From Ureibacillus chungkukjangi (GTDB lineage Bacteria; Bacillota; Bacilli; Bacillales_A; Planococcaceae), in the NCBI RefSeq assembly GCF_003217295.1, contig NZ_QJTJ01000015.1, forward strand, positions 1-64,000: 64,000 bases of DNA. Reading direction: 5' to 3'. A program made the position numbers and the translations under genes. The notes beneath the pieces were generated by a model. It saw only the letters and a program-made list of their open reading frames with translations, made no database searches and was not told the origin of the DNA. Positions 7,564 to 16,940 of the stretch are shown one piece after another (within the stretch, counting starts at the first letter, position 1; each line of letters starts with the position of its first letter).

Positions 7564-8907
7564 TTATTTCCTTTTTCGTATTGAGTACGTAATGATAAGA
7601 ACGATAAACCACACTGGGGTTAGGAGTAGTGCTGTTCTAGTTTCTTCTGCAATAAACATGATTACAAGAACTGCAACAAATAACGTTAATACAGCATAGT
7701 TAATAAACGGTGTGAGTGGCGCCTTGAAAATCGAGTTTCTGTGTAAATCTGGGCGGATTTTTTTGTAGCGAATATGTGATATCAGAATAATGCTCCACAC
7801 CCAGATGAAACAAATCGCACTGATTGTCGTTACGATGCTAAAAGCTGAGTCAGGAATCGCATAGCTTAAAAGGGCACCGATTGACACAACAATGGCAGAT
7901 AGGAAAAGTGCATTTGACGGGACTGCGTTTTTATTTAATTTTCCTAATGGTTTTGCGGCTTGCTTATTATTGCTTAAGTTAAATAGAATGCGGCTAGTTG
8001 AGAATAAGCCACTGTTTCCGGCAGATGCGGCTGAAGTTAACACAACAAAGTTAATAAGGGCTGCAGCAATAGGAATTCCGACAAGTGCGAAAATCTGAAC
8101 AAATGGGCTACTAGTGGCACTTAGCTCGGTCCATGGCTTGATACATAGGATGATAAAAATAGCCCCTACGTAAAACAGTAAGATTCTAATTGGGATTTTA
8201 TTGATCGCAGATGGAATATTCTTTTTAGGATTTGCTGTTTCAGCTGCAGAAACACCGACTAATTCAACCCCAACAAAGGAGAACACAACCATTTGGAATG
8301 CAAATAAAAATCCGGTAAATCCGTTCGGGAAGAAGCCGCCATGCTCCCATAGATTGGTGACGGAAACGGTTCCTGTGTCAGTTTTGAAGCCGATAACTAA
8401 TAGGATAATTCCGATTACGATAAGGGCAATGATTGTAATGACTTTAATCAATGAAAACCAAAACTCTAATTCGCCAAATAGCTTTACGGTTAGTAAATTC
8501 AAGCCTAGTAGGATGATTAAACAAATGATTGCTGGAACCCATTGCGGGATGTCGAACCAGTATCTTACATATAAGCCAACTGCAATGATGTCAGCCATGG
8601 CCGTCATTATCCAGCAAAACCAGTATGTCCACCCTGTAATATAGCCAGCCCATGGTCCAATGTATACTGCTGCAAAGTCGGTGAATGATTGATAGCCAGC
8701 ATTTGAAAGCAGTAATTCTCCTAAGGCTCGCATGACAAAGAAGAGTGATATCCCGATGATTAAGTACACGAGAAGGATGGATGGGCCAGCCTTTTCAATT
8801 GCTTTCCCGGAGCCTAAAAATAGGCCAGTTCCGATTGTGCCACCGATTGCGATTAGCTGTACATGGCGGTTTTTTAAATCTCTTTTTAGTTCTTGCTGTT
8901 CTTCCAT
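7564..8907 (-). CDS. APC-family amino-acid permease, probably glycine/alanine
   Basis: A 447-residue permease with about 12 membrane segments. The first carries the GGTIGTGLFLGSG motif that forms the substrate site in the amino acid-polyamine-organocation family, and residues 205-240 hold the conserved GFLFAFQMVVFSFVGVELVG region (shown here in part). The overall sequence resembles the CycA/AapA D-serine, D-alanine and glycine transporters. The gene has a glycine riboswitch in its leader, so glycine or a close relative is the likely substrate. The ribosome site GGGGGC lies 6 nt before the ATG. Confidence 0.88.
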   Translation of the reverse strand: MEEQQELKRDLKNRHVQLIAIGGTIGTGLFLGSGKAIEKAGPSILLVYLIIGISLFFVMRALGELLLSNAGYQSFTDFAAVYIGPWAGYITGWTYWFCWIMTAMADIIAVGLYVRYWFDIPQWVPAIICLIILLGLNLLTVKLFGELEFWFSLIKVITIIALIVIGIILLVIGFKTDTGTVSVTNLWEHGGFFPNGFTGFLFAFQMVVFSFVGVELVGVSAAETANPKKNIPSAINKIPIRILLFYVGAIFIILCIKPWTELSATSSPFVQIFALVGIPIAAALINFVVLTSAASAGNSGLFSTSRILFNLSNNKQAAKPLGKLNKNAVPSNALFLSAIVVSIGALLSYAIPDSAFSIVTTISAICFIWVWSIILISHIRYKKIRPDLHRNSIFKAPLTPFINYAVLTLFVAVLVIMFIAEETRTALLLTPVWFIVLIITYSIRKRK

Positions 8908-9150
8908 TTTTTTGCCCCCTATAAAGTGAGCGGTAATGCCTTTGGTTTCGAAGCATGCGAGTAGGGAAGCGAATATTAGATTTGTAGTTCATCGGAGAAT
9001 TATCCGTCAGCTTTTGTGATATATCCGTTAAATCCCTAAACAAGCATCGAAATCATTTAAAACAATAGCTGAAAAATAAAAAATGAGATAGGAAAATAGT
9101 TCTCCCATCTCATGACATTAAAAAAATAACAAAAAGAAAATAGTAAAAAG
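8908..9150. other. Leader between riboswitch terminator and permease start
   Basis: This is 240 bp of untranslated leader on the minus strand. Apart from the ribosome site next to the permease gene I see no clear signal. An overlapping frame (8795-9043) is a shadow. Confidence 0.5.
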
Positions 9151-9176
9151 CATTATTCTACAAATAAGAATAATCC
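9147..9176 (-). terminator. Riboswitch-associated intrinsic terminator
   Basis: On the minus strand, ATTATTCT pairs with AGAATAAT and is followed by GCTTTTT. It lies about 20 nt beyond the glycine aptamer, as expected for an expression platform. Confidence 0.75.
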
Positions 9177-9185
9177 TGTTTCTAT

Positions 9186-9355
9186 GTTGTTACCTTTTCT
9201 GTCCTTTTGCCTGAGATTGTGAACCCTTCGGCGTCGCAAAATAATGCGATCTCTCCAGAAATTGCTCCTGCTATAGTCATCCCATAGCAATCACCGCTAT
9301 TAAATTTGTCTCTACTGAACTCTATATATGAAACGTCCTAGTAGAGCGATCAGCA
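9186..9355 (-). ncRNA. Glycine riboswitch (single aptamer with upstream helper stem)
   Basis: Read on the minus strand, 9195-9262 contains the core elements of a glycine aptamer: CTGGAGAG, then a GCGATT-type hairpin, GCCGAAGGG, CTCAGGCAAAAGGACAG, with a closing TTTCTG/CAGAAA P1 stem. Upstream (about 9262-9355) are stems such as ATAGC/GCTAT that may be a degenerate first aptamer. The downstream terminator implies glycine-dependent control of the permease gene. Known glycine riboswitches often control gcv operons or alanine/glycine transporters. Confidence 0.88.
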
Positions 9356-9372
9356 ACCTGCTGATATGTGTC

Positions 9373-9400
9373 ATTATATCAAAAAAGTAAAGACGGTCTA
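9373..9400 (-). promoter_or_regulatory. Candidate promoter of the riboswitch transcript
   Basis: On the minus strand, TAGACC (9395-9400) and TATAAT (9373-9378) are separated by 16 bp, about 15-20 nt before the riboswitch. Confidence 0.55.
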
Positions 9401-9453
9401 GTAGTTTAGCAAAAATAAGATTGTTAAGAAAAATGACAAAATAATGAGATTGA

Positions 9454-9494
9454 ACAAAAAAGAGAACATAACATAGAAATGTTACATTCTCTAA
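9454..9494 (-). terminator. Terminator of the yqkF-vanZ pair
   Basis: On the minus strand, AGAGAATGTAACAT pairs with ATGTTATGTTCTCT around TTCT and is followed by six T. The hairpin overlaps the last codon of the VanZ-like gene. Confidence 0.8.
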
Positions 9495-9997
9495 TCGCTC
9501 GCACTATTAGTTCTTAATGAGGGACTTTTTATTTTTTGATAGAGGACATATCCAATCTTAAAGACAATGAGAAACGTAATTGCCCCGGCAGTATCAAGGA
9601 TTACATCGTCGAAAATACCTGTTCTTCCAGCGACAAAGGTTTGTCGGAATTCGTCAAGGGAAGCAACTATAAATGTAGACAGAAGCGCGCAAATTACTGA
9701 AAATTGCACTTTGAACTTGCGATACATTAAATAAAATAGAATGGCAATACAGCCATAGCCGACAAAATGCAGTCCTTTTCGAACTAGGAATTCGATGAAA
9801 TAGTAATAGCCACGAGTTTCAACTGAAATGGTTTTCCCCCAATAAGTTACTTCAATCTTGCTCAATAGATTATAGAAAGGTTGGTTGCCTAACGTTTCCT
9901 GTAAGGTTGGTACGATTGTTTGCTGTTCGTAGGTCATACTCGATACACAAAATAATAAAATTAATACGGCAATAATTATGAAGAGATATTTTTTCAT
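9491..9997 (-). CDS. VanZ-family membrane protein
   Basis: A 168-residue protein with an N-terminal hydrophobic segment (about 4-20) and three further membrane helices. The middle region carries the VanZ-type pattern KGLHFVGYG ... DEFRQTFVAGRTGIFDDVILDTAG (given here as separate conserved pieces). VanZ-like proteins occur widely in Firmicutes; VanZ itself lowers teicoplanin sensitivity, but the role of chromosomal relatives is unclear. Its ATG overlaps the stop of the aldo/keto reductase gene by 4 nt (ATGA), so the two are translationally coupled. Confidence 0.85.
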   Translation of the reverse strand: MKKYLFIIIAVLILLFCVSSMTYEQQTIVPTLQETLGNQPFYNLLSKIEVTYWGKTISVETRGYYYFIEFLVRKGLHFVGYGCIAILFYLMYRKFKVQFSVICALLSTFIVASLDEFRQTFVAGRTGIFDDVILDTAGAITFLIVFKIGYVLYQKIKSPSLRTNSASD

Positions 9998-10893
9998 CGG
10001 TGCTCAGAATAAACTTCTTTCTTAGTAATTTGGTCAATTGGTGAAAAGTCTTTTATTGTTTGTGAATTTTCGTAGGCCTTCAGATTATCCAGGAATTGCT
10101 GCTTTGAGCTAGCTCCAATTACAGTTGATGCGATAGCTGGGTGGCTTAAATTGTAAGCGATGCTAAGTGCATGAATATCCTCGTAAGCATCCTGCAATTC
10201 TGTTAATGTCTTTTGTAATTCTTCCTTAGAGTAGGTTTGATAGCCATTTGAGTTTTCTAGTCGTTTTTGCCACTCATTTGTTAATAAACCCTTTGCAATG
10301 GAGCCTCGAGTCACAACCGATGCATACGTTTCTGAAATTTCGTCAAACCATTCTTCTGCGCGGCGATCTAAAATGCTATATTGCATCATATTGGATATAC
10401 CATGGCTGCGTTCTAGGAAGGATCTAAACACGTTTGGACGAATAGAGGAGATGCCGTATTGTCTAATATAGCCTTCTTTTTTCAGCTGCTCAAAGGTTGA
10501 AATAATTTCATCCCAAGGGTCATCAATAGTTCCACCATGTAGTTGATAGACATCAATATAGTCCGTTTTCAGCCGCTTTAAGCTCATTTTCACGGCGTTT
10601 TCAATATGTGCAGGGGATGGATCCCAATGCCAGCCATCTTCGCCAGTATTCCAACGGTTTCCGACTTTCGTTGCAAGTACGATATCGTGACGGTGAGATT
10701 TTAAAAGCTCTCCAACAATTTCTTCGTTTATCCCTTTGTCGTAAAGGTCTGCAGTATCGAAATAGTTAACCCCTGATTCAAGGGCTGTTTCTACAATTGG
10801 TTTTGCGTCAGCTAATGAGGTTGGAAGGGACATGCAGCCTAAACTGATTTCTGAAATTTCAATATCACTGTTTCCAAGCGTTCTTTTTTTCAT
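9994..10893 (-). CDS. yqkF: Aldo/keto reductase (YqkF-like)
   Basis: A 299-residue NADPH-dependent aldo/keto reductase with the TIM-barrel signature motifs. The catalytic tetrad is readable: Asp and Tyr in FDTADLYDKG (about 45-54), Lys in LATKVG (about 76) and His in YQLHGG (about 119). The C-terminal STVIGASS segment binds the nucleotide phosphate. Bacillus subtilis yqkF occupies the same place next to nudF, though here it is divergently oriented. The physiological substrate is unknown. Confidence 0.88.
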   Translation of the reverse strand: MKKRTLGNSDIEISEISLGCMSLPTSLADAKPIVETALESGVNYFDTADLYDKGINEEIVGELLKSHRHDIVLATKVGNRWNTGEDGWHWDPSPAHIENAVKMSLKRLKTDYIDVYQLHGGTIDDPWDEIISTFEQLKKEGYIRQYGISSIRPNVFRSFLERSHGISNMMQYSILDRRAEEWFDEISETYASVVTRGSIAKGLLTNEWQKRLENSNGYQTYSKEELQKTLTELQDAYEDIHALSIAYNLSHPAIASTVIGASSKQQFLDNLKAYENSQTIKDFSPIDQITKKEVYSEHR

Positions 10894-10975
10894 TACACAA
10901 CCCTCTTTCCTTCAAAGAAATTCTTCACTAATGGTACAATGAAAACAATAAATACGACAAGCGAGGGCATTTGAA

Positions 10976-11515
10976 ATGAAGAAATTTGAGGAAAAATCAC
11001 TACATTCAACTCCAATCTATGCAGGTAAGGTTATTTCATTGAAGGTCGATGATGTTTTATTGCCAAATGGGAAGGAATCAAAAAGGGAGATTGTCACCCA
11101 TCCGGGAGCAGTTGCAGTCATAGCGATTACAGCTGAAGGTAAACTCGTACTGGTGGAGCAATATCGTAAAGCCCTTGAGAGATCGATTATTGAGATTCCA
11201 GCTGGTAAGTTAGAGCCAGGGGAGGCCCCGGAGCATACAGCAAGACGAGAATTAGAGGAAGAAACAGGCTATGGCTGTCATAGTCTAACGTATTTACAAA
11301 CCTTTGCAACGTCGCCTGGCTTTGCTGATGAAGTGATTCATTTGTTTGTTGCCCAAGATTTATATAAAATAGAGGCAAAAGCAGAGCTTGATGAGGATGA
11401 ATTTGTGGAACTATTAGAAGTAACGGTAGAAGAAGCAGAGAAAATGGTGAAAGAGCAAGGAATTTTTGATGCAAAAACAGCTTTTGCTGCCCTTTGGATG
11501 AAAGCAAATCAGTAG
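10976..11515 (+). CDS. nudF: ADP-ribose pyrophosphatase (Nudix hydrolase)
   Basis: A 179-residue Nudix hydrolase that should split ADP-ribose to AMP and ribose 5-phosphate. The full Nudix box GX5EX7REUXEEXGU is present at 77-99, starting GKLEPGE and ending RELEEETGY. The QYRKALERSIIEIPAG segment just before it is the usual substrate-binding strand of ADP-ribose pyrophosphatases. The location beside yqkF and near fur matches B. subtilis nudF. Confidence 0.93.
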   Translation: MKKFEEKSLHSTPIYAGKVISLKVDDVLLPNGKESKREIVTHPGAVAVIAITAEGKLVLVEQYRKALERSIIEIPAGKLEPGEAPEHTARRELEEETGYGCHSLTYLQTFATSPGFADEVIHLFVAQDLYKIEAKAELDEDEFVELLEVTVEEAEKMVKEQGIFDAKTAFAALWMKANQ

Positions 11516-11664
11516 AAGTAGTGATTTTTTGTAAATAAAAGACATAAAAGAAGTATAAAAGTTTGGTTAGAAAATATGATAGATTCCATTAAAAATCTAA
11601 ACTATTTAAAGAGTAATAATGATAGAGAACGAGCATAAGCTGTAACAACGAAAGGAGAATGCTT

Positions 11665-12183
11665 ATGTTTCGTTCGGTCTTATTTATCCAATACGCTATC
11701 ATTCTAGCAATCAGCTTTGTCAGTGGTGTCATCTGTTTTCAAGTGTTTCCATTGGACAAGTCCATGAAATTAATAAGCTTTATTGATCCAAGAGTACTTG
11801 ATATAACAGATATATCGATTTGGGGAACGATTGTACCGCTTATTGCCTGGATGGTGCTGGTGTTATTTTTTGCAACTCATCCCTATTTACATGTCCTAGC
11901 AAAATTAGTTGTTGGCGTAAAAATTACTTTCTTTGGATTTAGCTCGGTGTTTCTATTAACACAGCAGGAATCGCTGCTAGTGTATAGTATTTGGTGGTTT
12001 CCGTTTCAATTGATTTATTGCTTCCTGCTCTTTATGCTTTGCTCCGTTTACGCAGCTAAAAAAGTAGGCCCAAACAAGAAATATGTCTTTTCACAGAGAC
12101 TATTTGTTACAGTTTTGATAACACTATCCGTCATTTGTGTAGGTGAAATTGTGTCAATCTCATATATTCTACCTAAACTTTGA
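11665..12183 (+). CDS. Multi-pass membrane protein, candidate divergent SpoIIM
   Basis: A 172-residue hydrophobic protein with four or five membrane helices. I do not recognise it by motif. It occupies the place of spoIIM (between nudF and fur). Its layout also recalls SpoIIM: an N-terminal helix, a central GVK-containing helix pair, a WWFPFQL segment comparable in position to SpoIIM's VLPQN segment, and a last helix with a buried Glu (CVGEIVS). SpoIIM is part of the DMP peptidoglycan-degrading machine needed for engulfment. The protein is shorter than B. subtilis SpoIIM (about 214 residues). The ATG at 11665 is preferred: AAAGGAG is 7 nt upstream, too close for the ATG at 11659. Confidence 0.7.
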   Translation: MFRSVLFIQYAIILAISFVSGVICFQVFPLDKSMKLISFIDPRVLDITDISIWGTIVPLIAWMVLVLFFATHPYLHVLAKLVVGVKITFFGFSSVFLLTQQESLLVYSIWWFPFQLIYCFLLFMLCSVYAAKKVGPNKKYVFSQRLFVTVLITLSVICVGEIVSISYILPKL

Positions 12184-12285
12184 CAAGTCCTATAAACAAA
12201 TTTTAGTAGATTCGTACCGAACTGGCGGTTAATAGTGCACGAAAATGCTCGTTTCGTTTGTTTGCATGAATAATTCATCCCTCTC

Positions 12286-12315
12286 TTGTAATAGCTTTTA
12301 CTCATTTGTTATAAT
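12286..12315 (+). promoter_or_regulatory. Candidate fur promoter
   Basis: TTGTAA (12286-12291) and TATAAT (12310-12315) are separated by 18 bp. A CTCATT/AATGAG inverted repeat straddles the -10 element (12301-12322). Confidence 0.55.
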
Positions 12316-12339
12316 AGAATGAGTTTAGGAGGGCGTCGT

Positions 12340-12792
12340 ATGGAAAGCCGTATTGATCGTATAAAAAAGCAATTGCATAGTGCTGGCTATAAACTGACGC
12401 CACAGCGTGAAGCGACAGTTGCAGTGCTATTAGAACATGAAGAAGACCATTTGAGTGCTGAGGATGTCTATTTATTAGTAAAAGACAAAGCACCAGAAAT
12501 CGGGCTCGCAACAGTTTATCGAACTTTAGAATTATTAACTGAATTGAAAATTGTCGATAAAATTAATTTTGGCGATGGGGTATCCCGTTATGACCTTCGA
12601 CAAGAAGGCGCAAAGCACTTCCATCATCACCTTGTCTGTATTGAATGTGGGGCAGTAGACGAAATTCAAGAAGATTTGCTTGAAGATGTTGAAGGCATTG
12701 TTGAAAAACGCTGGAACTTTATTATCAAGGACCACCGTTTAACATTCCATGGTATCTGCCACAGATGTCATGATAAACAAGAAGATCAATAA
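12340..12792 (+). CDS. fur: Ferric uptake regulator Fur
   Basis: A 150-residue Fur-family repressor that senses Fe(II) and controls iron uptake. It has the N-terminal winged helix (KLTPQREATVAVLLE, then GLATVYRTLELL) and the metal-binding His cluster HHHLVCIECG. C-terminal cysteines lie in CHRCH and can hold structural zinc. The ATG at 12340 has GGAGGG 6 nt upstream; an earlier ATG at 12319 has none. Placement before xerD is as in B. subtilis, which favours Fur over its paralogues PerR and Zur. Confidence 0.9.
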   Translation: MESRIDRIKKQLHSAGYKLTPQREATVAVLLEHEEDHLSAEDVYLLVKDKAPEIGLATVYRTLELLTELKIVDKINFGDGVSRYDLRQEGAKHFHHHLVCIECGAVDEIQEDLLEDVEGIVEKRWNFIIKDHRLTFHGICHRCHDKQEDQ

Positions 12793-12794
12793 TT

Positions 12795-12839
12795 AAAGGA
12801 TGTACAATTCGTATTAAGCGCGAATGTACATCCTTTTAA
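12795..12839 (+). terminator. fur terminator
   Basis: AAAGGATGTACATTCG-type arms pair across GTATTAAG (AAAGGATGTACA with TGTACATCCTTT) and are followed by a T-rich stretch. Confidence 0.85.
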
Positions 12840-12866
12840 TTTTGTGCGGGGATGGGGGAGTTGTGT

Positions 12867-13046
12867 GTGTACCAGGTACACAAACAACTCAAGAACAATT
12901 CAGAATAGTCCGGGTGCCAGGTACACACACAACTCAAGAACAATTCAGAATAGTCTAGGGATCAGGTACACAAACAATTCAAGAACAATTCAGAATACAC
13001 TAGGGACCGGGCACACATACAATTCTCATACAATTCACGGGCTATT
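12867..13046. repeat. 45-bp tandem repeat array between fur and xerD
   Basis: Three clear copies and one degraded copy of a 45-bp unit. The core AAGAACAATT begins at 12891, 12936 and 12981, and a related TCATACAATT follows 45 bp later. Each unit contains a GGTACAC-type box; the first forms the perfect palindrome GTGTACC-A-GGTACAC (12867-12881). Forty-five is a multiple of three, so an open frame runs through it, but no start or codon pattern supports a gene. Confidence 0.85.
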
Positions 13047-13107
13047 GATTGCTTGTGGAGTTTTGGAAATATATCTATAGTTAGAGGTAGAAGGATAGGT
13101 GATTTTT

Positions 13108-14010
13108 ATGCGGGATGCGAAGGAAGCAATTTTGGATTATTTACATTTTTTACAGGTGGAGCGACAGCTGTCAGCGAATACGTTATCGTCTTATCGCCGA
13201 GATCTTGAAGGCTATGTGGAGTATTTACATAAAGAAGTACAGCTATCAAATTTAAAGCAAATCGAACGGACACATATATTACTACGCCTTGAGGCATTAA
13301 GAACTCAAGGGATTTCGGCAAGAACGATTGCACGACATATTTCGTCTATTCGTTCTTTCCACCAATTTTTGCTGCGGGAAAAACTAACAGAAACGGATCC
13401 GACGATTCATTTGGAAATGCCGCAAATTGAACAGAAGCTGCCAAAGATATTATCAATAGAAGAAATTGATATGTTAATTGGAGCGCCAAATCGAAGTAAG
13501 CCACAGGGTGTTCGGGATGTAGCGATGCTGGAGCTGCTTTATGGGTCAGGAATGCGTATTAGCGAGCTTATTGGCTTAAATCTAGAGGATGTTCACCTAA
13601 CAATGGGCTTCGTTCGTGTATTCGGGAAGGGTGGTAAAGAGCGAATTGTGCCTCTTGGGAAGAGTGCCATTTCTGCGATTGATGCCTATTTGCAAAATGC
13701 CCGCTCAAAATTACAGGGCAATTATCCAAAAACCGATGCATTTTTTATAAATCAACGAGGAAAACGTTTAACAAGACAGGGTTGTTGGAAATTATTAAAA
13801 GAGCATGCTACTAAAGCAGATATACAAAAAGAAATTACGCCTCATACATTACGTCATAGCTTTGCGACACATTTAATCGAGAATGGGGCGGATTTGCGAG
13901 CAGTACAGGAAATGCTTGGCCATGCAGATATTTCAACTACACAAATTTATACACATATTAGTAAATCAAGACTTTCAGAGGTTTATAAGCAATTTCATCC
14001 CAGAGCATAG
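13108..14010 (+). CDS. xerD: Tyrosine recombinase XerD
   Basis: A 300-residue site-specific recombinase that resolves chromosome dimers at dif with XerC. It has the N-terminal SAM-like core-binding domain (about 1-90) and the catalytic domain with Arg150 (GMRISEL), Lys174, His246 and Arg249 (HTLRHSF), His272 (LGHADISTTQIYTH) and Tyr281. Length is exactly that of the family. The ATG at 13108 is preceded by AGGTGA at 5 nt; the in-frame GTG at 13099 lies inside the ribosome site. Context (fur upstream, deoB downstream) matches B. subtilis xerD (ripX) and distinguishes it from an integrase. Confidence 0.93.
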   Translation: MRDAKEAILDYLHFLQVERQLSANTLSSYRRDLEGYVEYLHKEVQLSNLKQIERTHILLRLEALRTQGISARTIARHISSIRSFHQFLLREKLTETDPTIHLEMPQIEQKLPKILSIEEIDMLIGAPNRSKPQGVRDVAMLELLYGSGMRISELIGLNLEDVHLTMGFVRVFGKGGKERIVPLGKSAISAIDAYLQNARSKLQGNYPKTDAFFINQRGKRLTRQGCWKLLKEHATKADIQKEITPHTLRHSFATHLIENGADLRAVQEMLGHADISTTQIYTHISKSRLSEVYKQFHPRA

Positions 14011-14276
14011 GGTAGCCTAACTATTTTCCTCATCTGAATTGCAACTTTATCAAAAAGAAAGAAAAATATATTTGTAAGATGTCTGACCTTTGTTTAATAT
14101 ATAAGGTGTGGAAATTTCATTCAAGAAATGTAAAAGAAACCAAAGCTATCAGCAAAACGAAATTGTTGGTAGCTTTGTACAGTGAACACGTGTTGACCTG
14201 AACTTTAGGGGAATAATGTGTAGGCGTAAAACTGCTCATTTTCTTCGGAGTTGGTTGAAAGAGGAGGACATATATT

Positions 14277-15455
14277 ATGAAACCGTATAAAAAAATACAT
14301 GTTGTTGTAATGGACTCAGTTGGGATTGGCGAAGCCCCTGATGCTCAAAAATTTGGGGATGTGGGTGCTGATACTCTAGGACATATCGCTGAAGAAATGA
14401 AAGGGCTAACAATGCCAAATCTTGGGGATCTTGGCCTTTCAAATATTCGTGAAATTAAGGGTATTGAAAAAGTGACTGAGCCAAAAGCGTACTACGGTAT
14501 GATGCAGGAAGCTTCTGTCGGGAAAGATACAATGACAGGACACTGGGAAATCATGGGCTTAAACATTGACAAACCGTTTAAAGTTTACCCAGAAGGATTC
14601 CCTGCTGAGCTTATTCAAAAATTAGAAGAAAAAACTGGACGTAAAGTAATCGGAAATATCCCTGCAAGTGGAACGGGTATTATTGATGAGCTAGGTCCAG
14701 AGCATATGGAAACAGGTGCAATTATCGTTTATACATCTGCTGACCCAGTACTACAAATTGCTGCTCATGAGGAAATCGTTCCTTTAGATGAGCTTTATAA
14801 AATCTGTGAGATTGCTCGTGAGCTAACACTTGACCCTGAATTTTTAGTTGGCCGTGTAATTGCTCGACCATTCGTTGGAACTCCAAGGAACTTCACACGT
14901 ACTTCAAATCGTCATGACTATGCACTAAAACCATTTGAACGTACAACAATGAACGAATTACAGGATGCAAATCTTGATGTGATTGCTATCGGGAAAATTT
15001 CAGATATCTTCAACGGTGAAGGGGTAACTGAAAGTATCCGTACAAAGGATAACACAGACGGAATGGACAAATTTGCAGAAGTCGTTCGACGAGATTTCCA
15101 TGGTATCAGCTTTTTAAATCTTGTTGATTTTGATGCTAACTTCGGACACCGTCGCGATCCAATTGGCTACGGGGAAGCACTAGAAGAGTTTGACCGTCGT
15201 TTACCTGAAGTGTTAACGGCTTTAAATGAAGAGGATCTTTTAATCATTACAGCAGACCATGGGAACGATCCGACTTTCCCTGGAACAGATCATACACGTG
15301 AATATGTGCCGTTAATTGTATATTCTCCAAGATTTGAAAAAGGTAGCGAGCTGCCATTACGTCAAACGTTTGCAGATATTGCAGCTACAATTGCTGAAAA
15401 CTTTAAAGTCGAAGCACCTCAATTTGGCACAAGTTTCTTATCAAATTTAAAGTAG
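14277..15455 (+). CDS. deoB: Phosphopentomutase
   Basis: A 392-residue enzyme that interconverts (deoxy)ribose 1- and 5-phosphate in nucleoside salvage. It belongs to the alkaline-phosphatase superfamily. Metal-binding motifs are intact: [14 protein letters not shown] near the N-terminus, the phosphothreonine loop [10 protein letters not shown] (about 82-91) and the C-terminal [14 protein letters not shown] lies upstream of the ATG. It forms an operon with pdp 13 nt downstream, so nucleoside phosphorolysis feeds directly into the mutase. Confidence 0.95.
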   Translation: MKPYKKIHVVVMDSVGIGEAPDAQKFGDVGADTLGHIAEEMKGLTMPNLGDLGLSNIREIKGIEKVTEPKAYYGMMQEASVGKDTMTGHWEIMGLNIDKPFKVYPEGFPAELIQKLEEKTGRKVIGNIPASGTGIIDELGPEHMETGAIIVYTSADPVLQIAAHEEIVPLDELYKICEIARELTLDPEFLVGRVIARPFVGTPRNFTRTSNRHDYALKPFERTTMNELQDANLDVIAIGKISDIFNGEGVTESIRTKDNTDGMDKFAEVVRRDFHGISFLNLVDFDANFGHRRDPIGYGEALEEFDRRLPEVLTALNEEDLLIITADHGNDPTFPGTDHTREYVPLIVYSPRFEKGSELPLRQTFADIAATIAENFKVEAPQFGTSFLSNLK

Positions 15456-15468
15456 GGGGCACATTCAC

Positions 15469-16773
15469 ATGAGAATGGTCGATATTATTGAGAAAAAACG
15501 AAATGGTGAAGAGTTAACAACTGAAGAGATTCGTTTCTTCATTCAAGGCTATACAGAAGGTTCAATTCCTGATTATCAAGTAAGTAGCTTAATGATGGCT
15601 ATTTATTTCCAGGATATGAATGATCGTGAAAGAGCTGATTTAACTATGGCTATGGTTGAATCAGGAGATCAAATCGATTTATCTGGTATCGAAGGAATTA
15701 AAGTAGATAAGCACTCGACAGGCGGTGTAGGTGATACAACTACACTTTCTTTAGCAGCAATGGTTGCAGCTTGTGGTGTTCCAGTTGCGAAAATGAGCGG
15801 GCGTGGCCTTGGTCATACAGGTGGAACAATCGATAAATTAGAAGCAATTCAAGGCTTCCATGTAGAACTAACAACTGACCAATTTATGAAGCAGGTTAAT
15901 GACATCGGAACAGCTGTTATTGGTCAAAGTGGAAACCTAACTCCAGCCGACAAAAAGCTGTATGCTTTACGTGATGTAACTGGAACGGTCCCAAGTATTC
16001 CATTAATCGCAAGCTCGATTATGTCTAAGAAAATCGCTGCTGGTGCTGATGCAATCGTTCTTGATGTTAAAACTGGCGATGGTGCCTTCATGAAAACGTT
16101 TGAGGATGCACAAAGCCTTGCTGATGCAATGGTTCAAATCGGTAACAATGTTGGCCGTAATACAATGGCGATTATCTCTGATATGAGTCAGCCACTAGGC
16201 TTTGCAATCGGGAACGCTCTTGAGGTTCAAGAGGCAATTGATACGTTAAATGGTCAAGGTCCTGAGGATTTAATGGAGCTATGCTATACACTAGGCTCTC
16301 AAATGGTGGTTTTAGGTGGTAAAGCAGCAACGATTGAAGAGGCTCGTAAACAGCTTCAAGAAGTGATTGCAAACGGTCAGGCACTTGAAGTATTTAAGAA
16401 ATTCATCGTGGCCCAGGGTGGAGACGCGTCCGTTGTAGATAACCCGTCTTTATTACCTAAAGCAAAATATCAAATTGAACTGCCTGCACTTGAATCTGGC
16501 TATATTGCTAAGATTGAAGCTGATGATGTTGGTGTGGCGGCGATGCTTTTAGGAGCTGGTCGTGCAACGAAGGAATCAACAATTGACTTATCTGTTGGAC
16601 TTGTCCTTCAGAAAAAAGTTGGAGACAAAGTTGCAGAAGGCGAGTCTCTTGTAACAATTCACTCAAATTCTGAAGACATTTCAGAAGTAAAAGCAAAGCT
16701 ATATCAACATATTTTAGTATCAAAAGAAAAAGTAGAAGCTCCAACATTAATTAAACAAGTCATTACTAATTAA
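15469..16773 (+). CDS. pdp: Pyrimidine-nucleoside phosphorylase
   Basis: A 434-residue enzyme that cleaves uridine, thymidine and deoxyuridine with phosphate. It shows the family hallmark KHSTGGVGD (phosphate-binding, about 82-90), the [13 protein letters not shown] signature and [11 protein letters not shown]. Length is standard. In B. subtilis the gene next to deoB is the purine phosphorylase pupG; here pdp takes that position. GGGGG precedes the ATG at 9 nt. Confidence 0.95.
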   Translation: MRMVDIIEKKRNGEELTTEEIRFFIQGYTEGSIPDYQVSSLMMAIYFQDMNDRERADLTMAMVESGDQIDLSGIEGIKVDKHSTGGVGDTTTLSLAAMVAACGVPVAKMSGRGLGHTGGTIDKLEAIQGFHVELTTDQFMKQVNDIGTAVIGQSGNLTPADKKLYALRDVTGTVPSIPLIASSIMSKKIAAGADAIVLDVKTGDGAFMKTFEDAQSLADAMVQIGNNVGRNTMAIISDMSQPLGFAIGNALEVQEAIDTLNGQGPEDLMELCYTLGSQMVVLGGKAATIEEARKQLQEVIANGQALEVFKKFIVAQGGDASVVDNPSLLPKAKYQIELPALESGYIAKIEADDVGVAAMLLGAGRATKESTIDLSVGLVLQKKVGDKVAEGESLVTIHSNSEDISEVKAKLYQHILVSKEKVEAPTLIKQVITN

Positions 16774-16794
16774 TCGGTAAATTCTATTCCTAAT

Positions 16795-16833
16795 AAAGCT
16801 AGTAGCATAAAAATGTGCTGCTGGCTTTTTTTT
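16795..16833 (+). terminator. deoB-pdp terminator
   Basis: AAAGCTAGTAGCA pairs with TGCTGCTGGCTTT, followed by a T-run. Confidence 0.85.
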
Positions 16834-16940
16834 GTGAAAATCTTTCATATCCATTAATCATTAATTATGTTAAAATAGGGGTCGTTCGTACTAATTTATT
16901 GTTAAATGTGTTCGGAAATTTTAATTGAAGAAGGGATAAA

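Noticed and set aside
12301-12322. PerR box at the fur promoter
   Set aside because: Only the left half TTATAAT matches; the right half differs at most positions.
12844-13080. 78-codon frame through the 45-bp array
   Set aside because: It is a consequence of a repeat length divisible by three; the product is a simple repeated string and no ribosome site precedes it.
14139-14177. Terminator after xerD
   Set aside because: CAAAGCTATCA and TGGTAGCTTTG can pair, but no T-run follows on the plus strand, and no minus-strand gene ends here.
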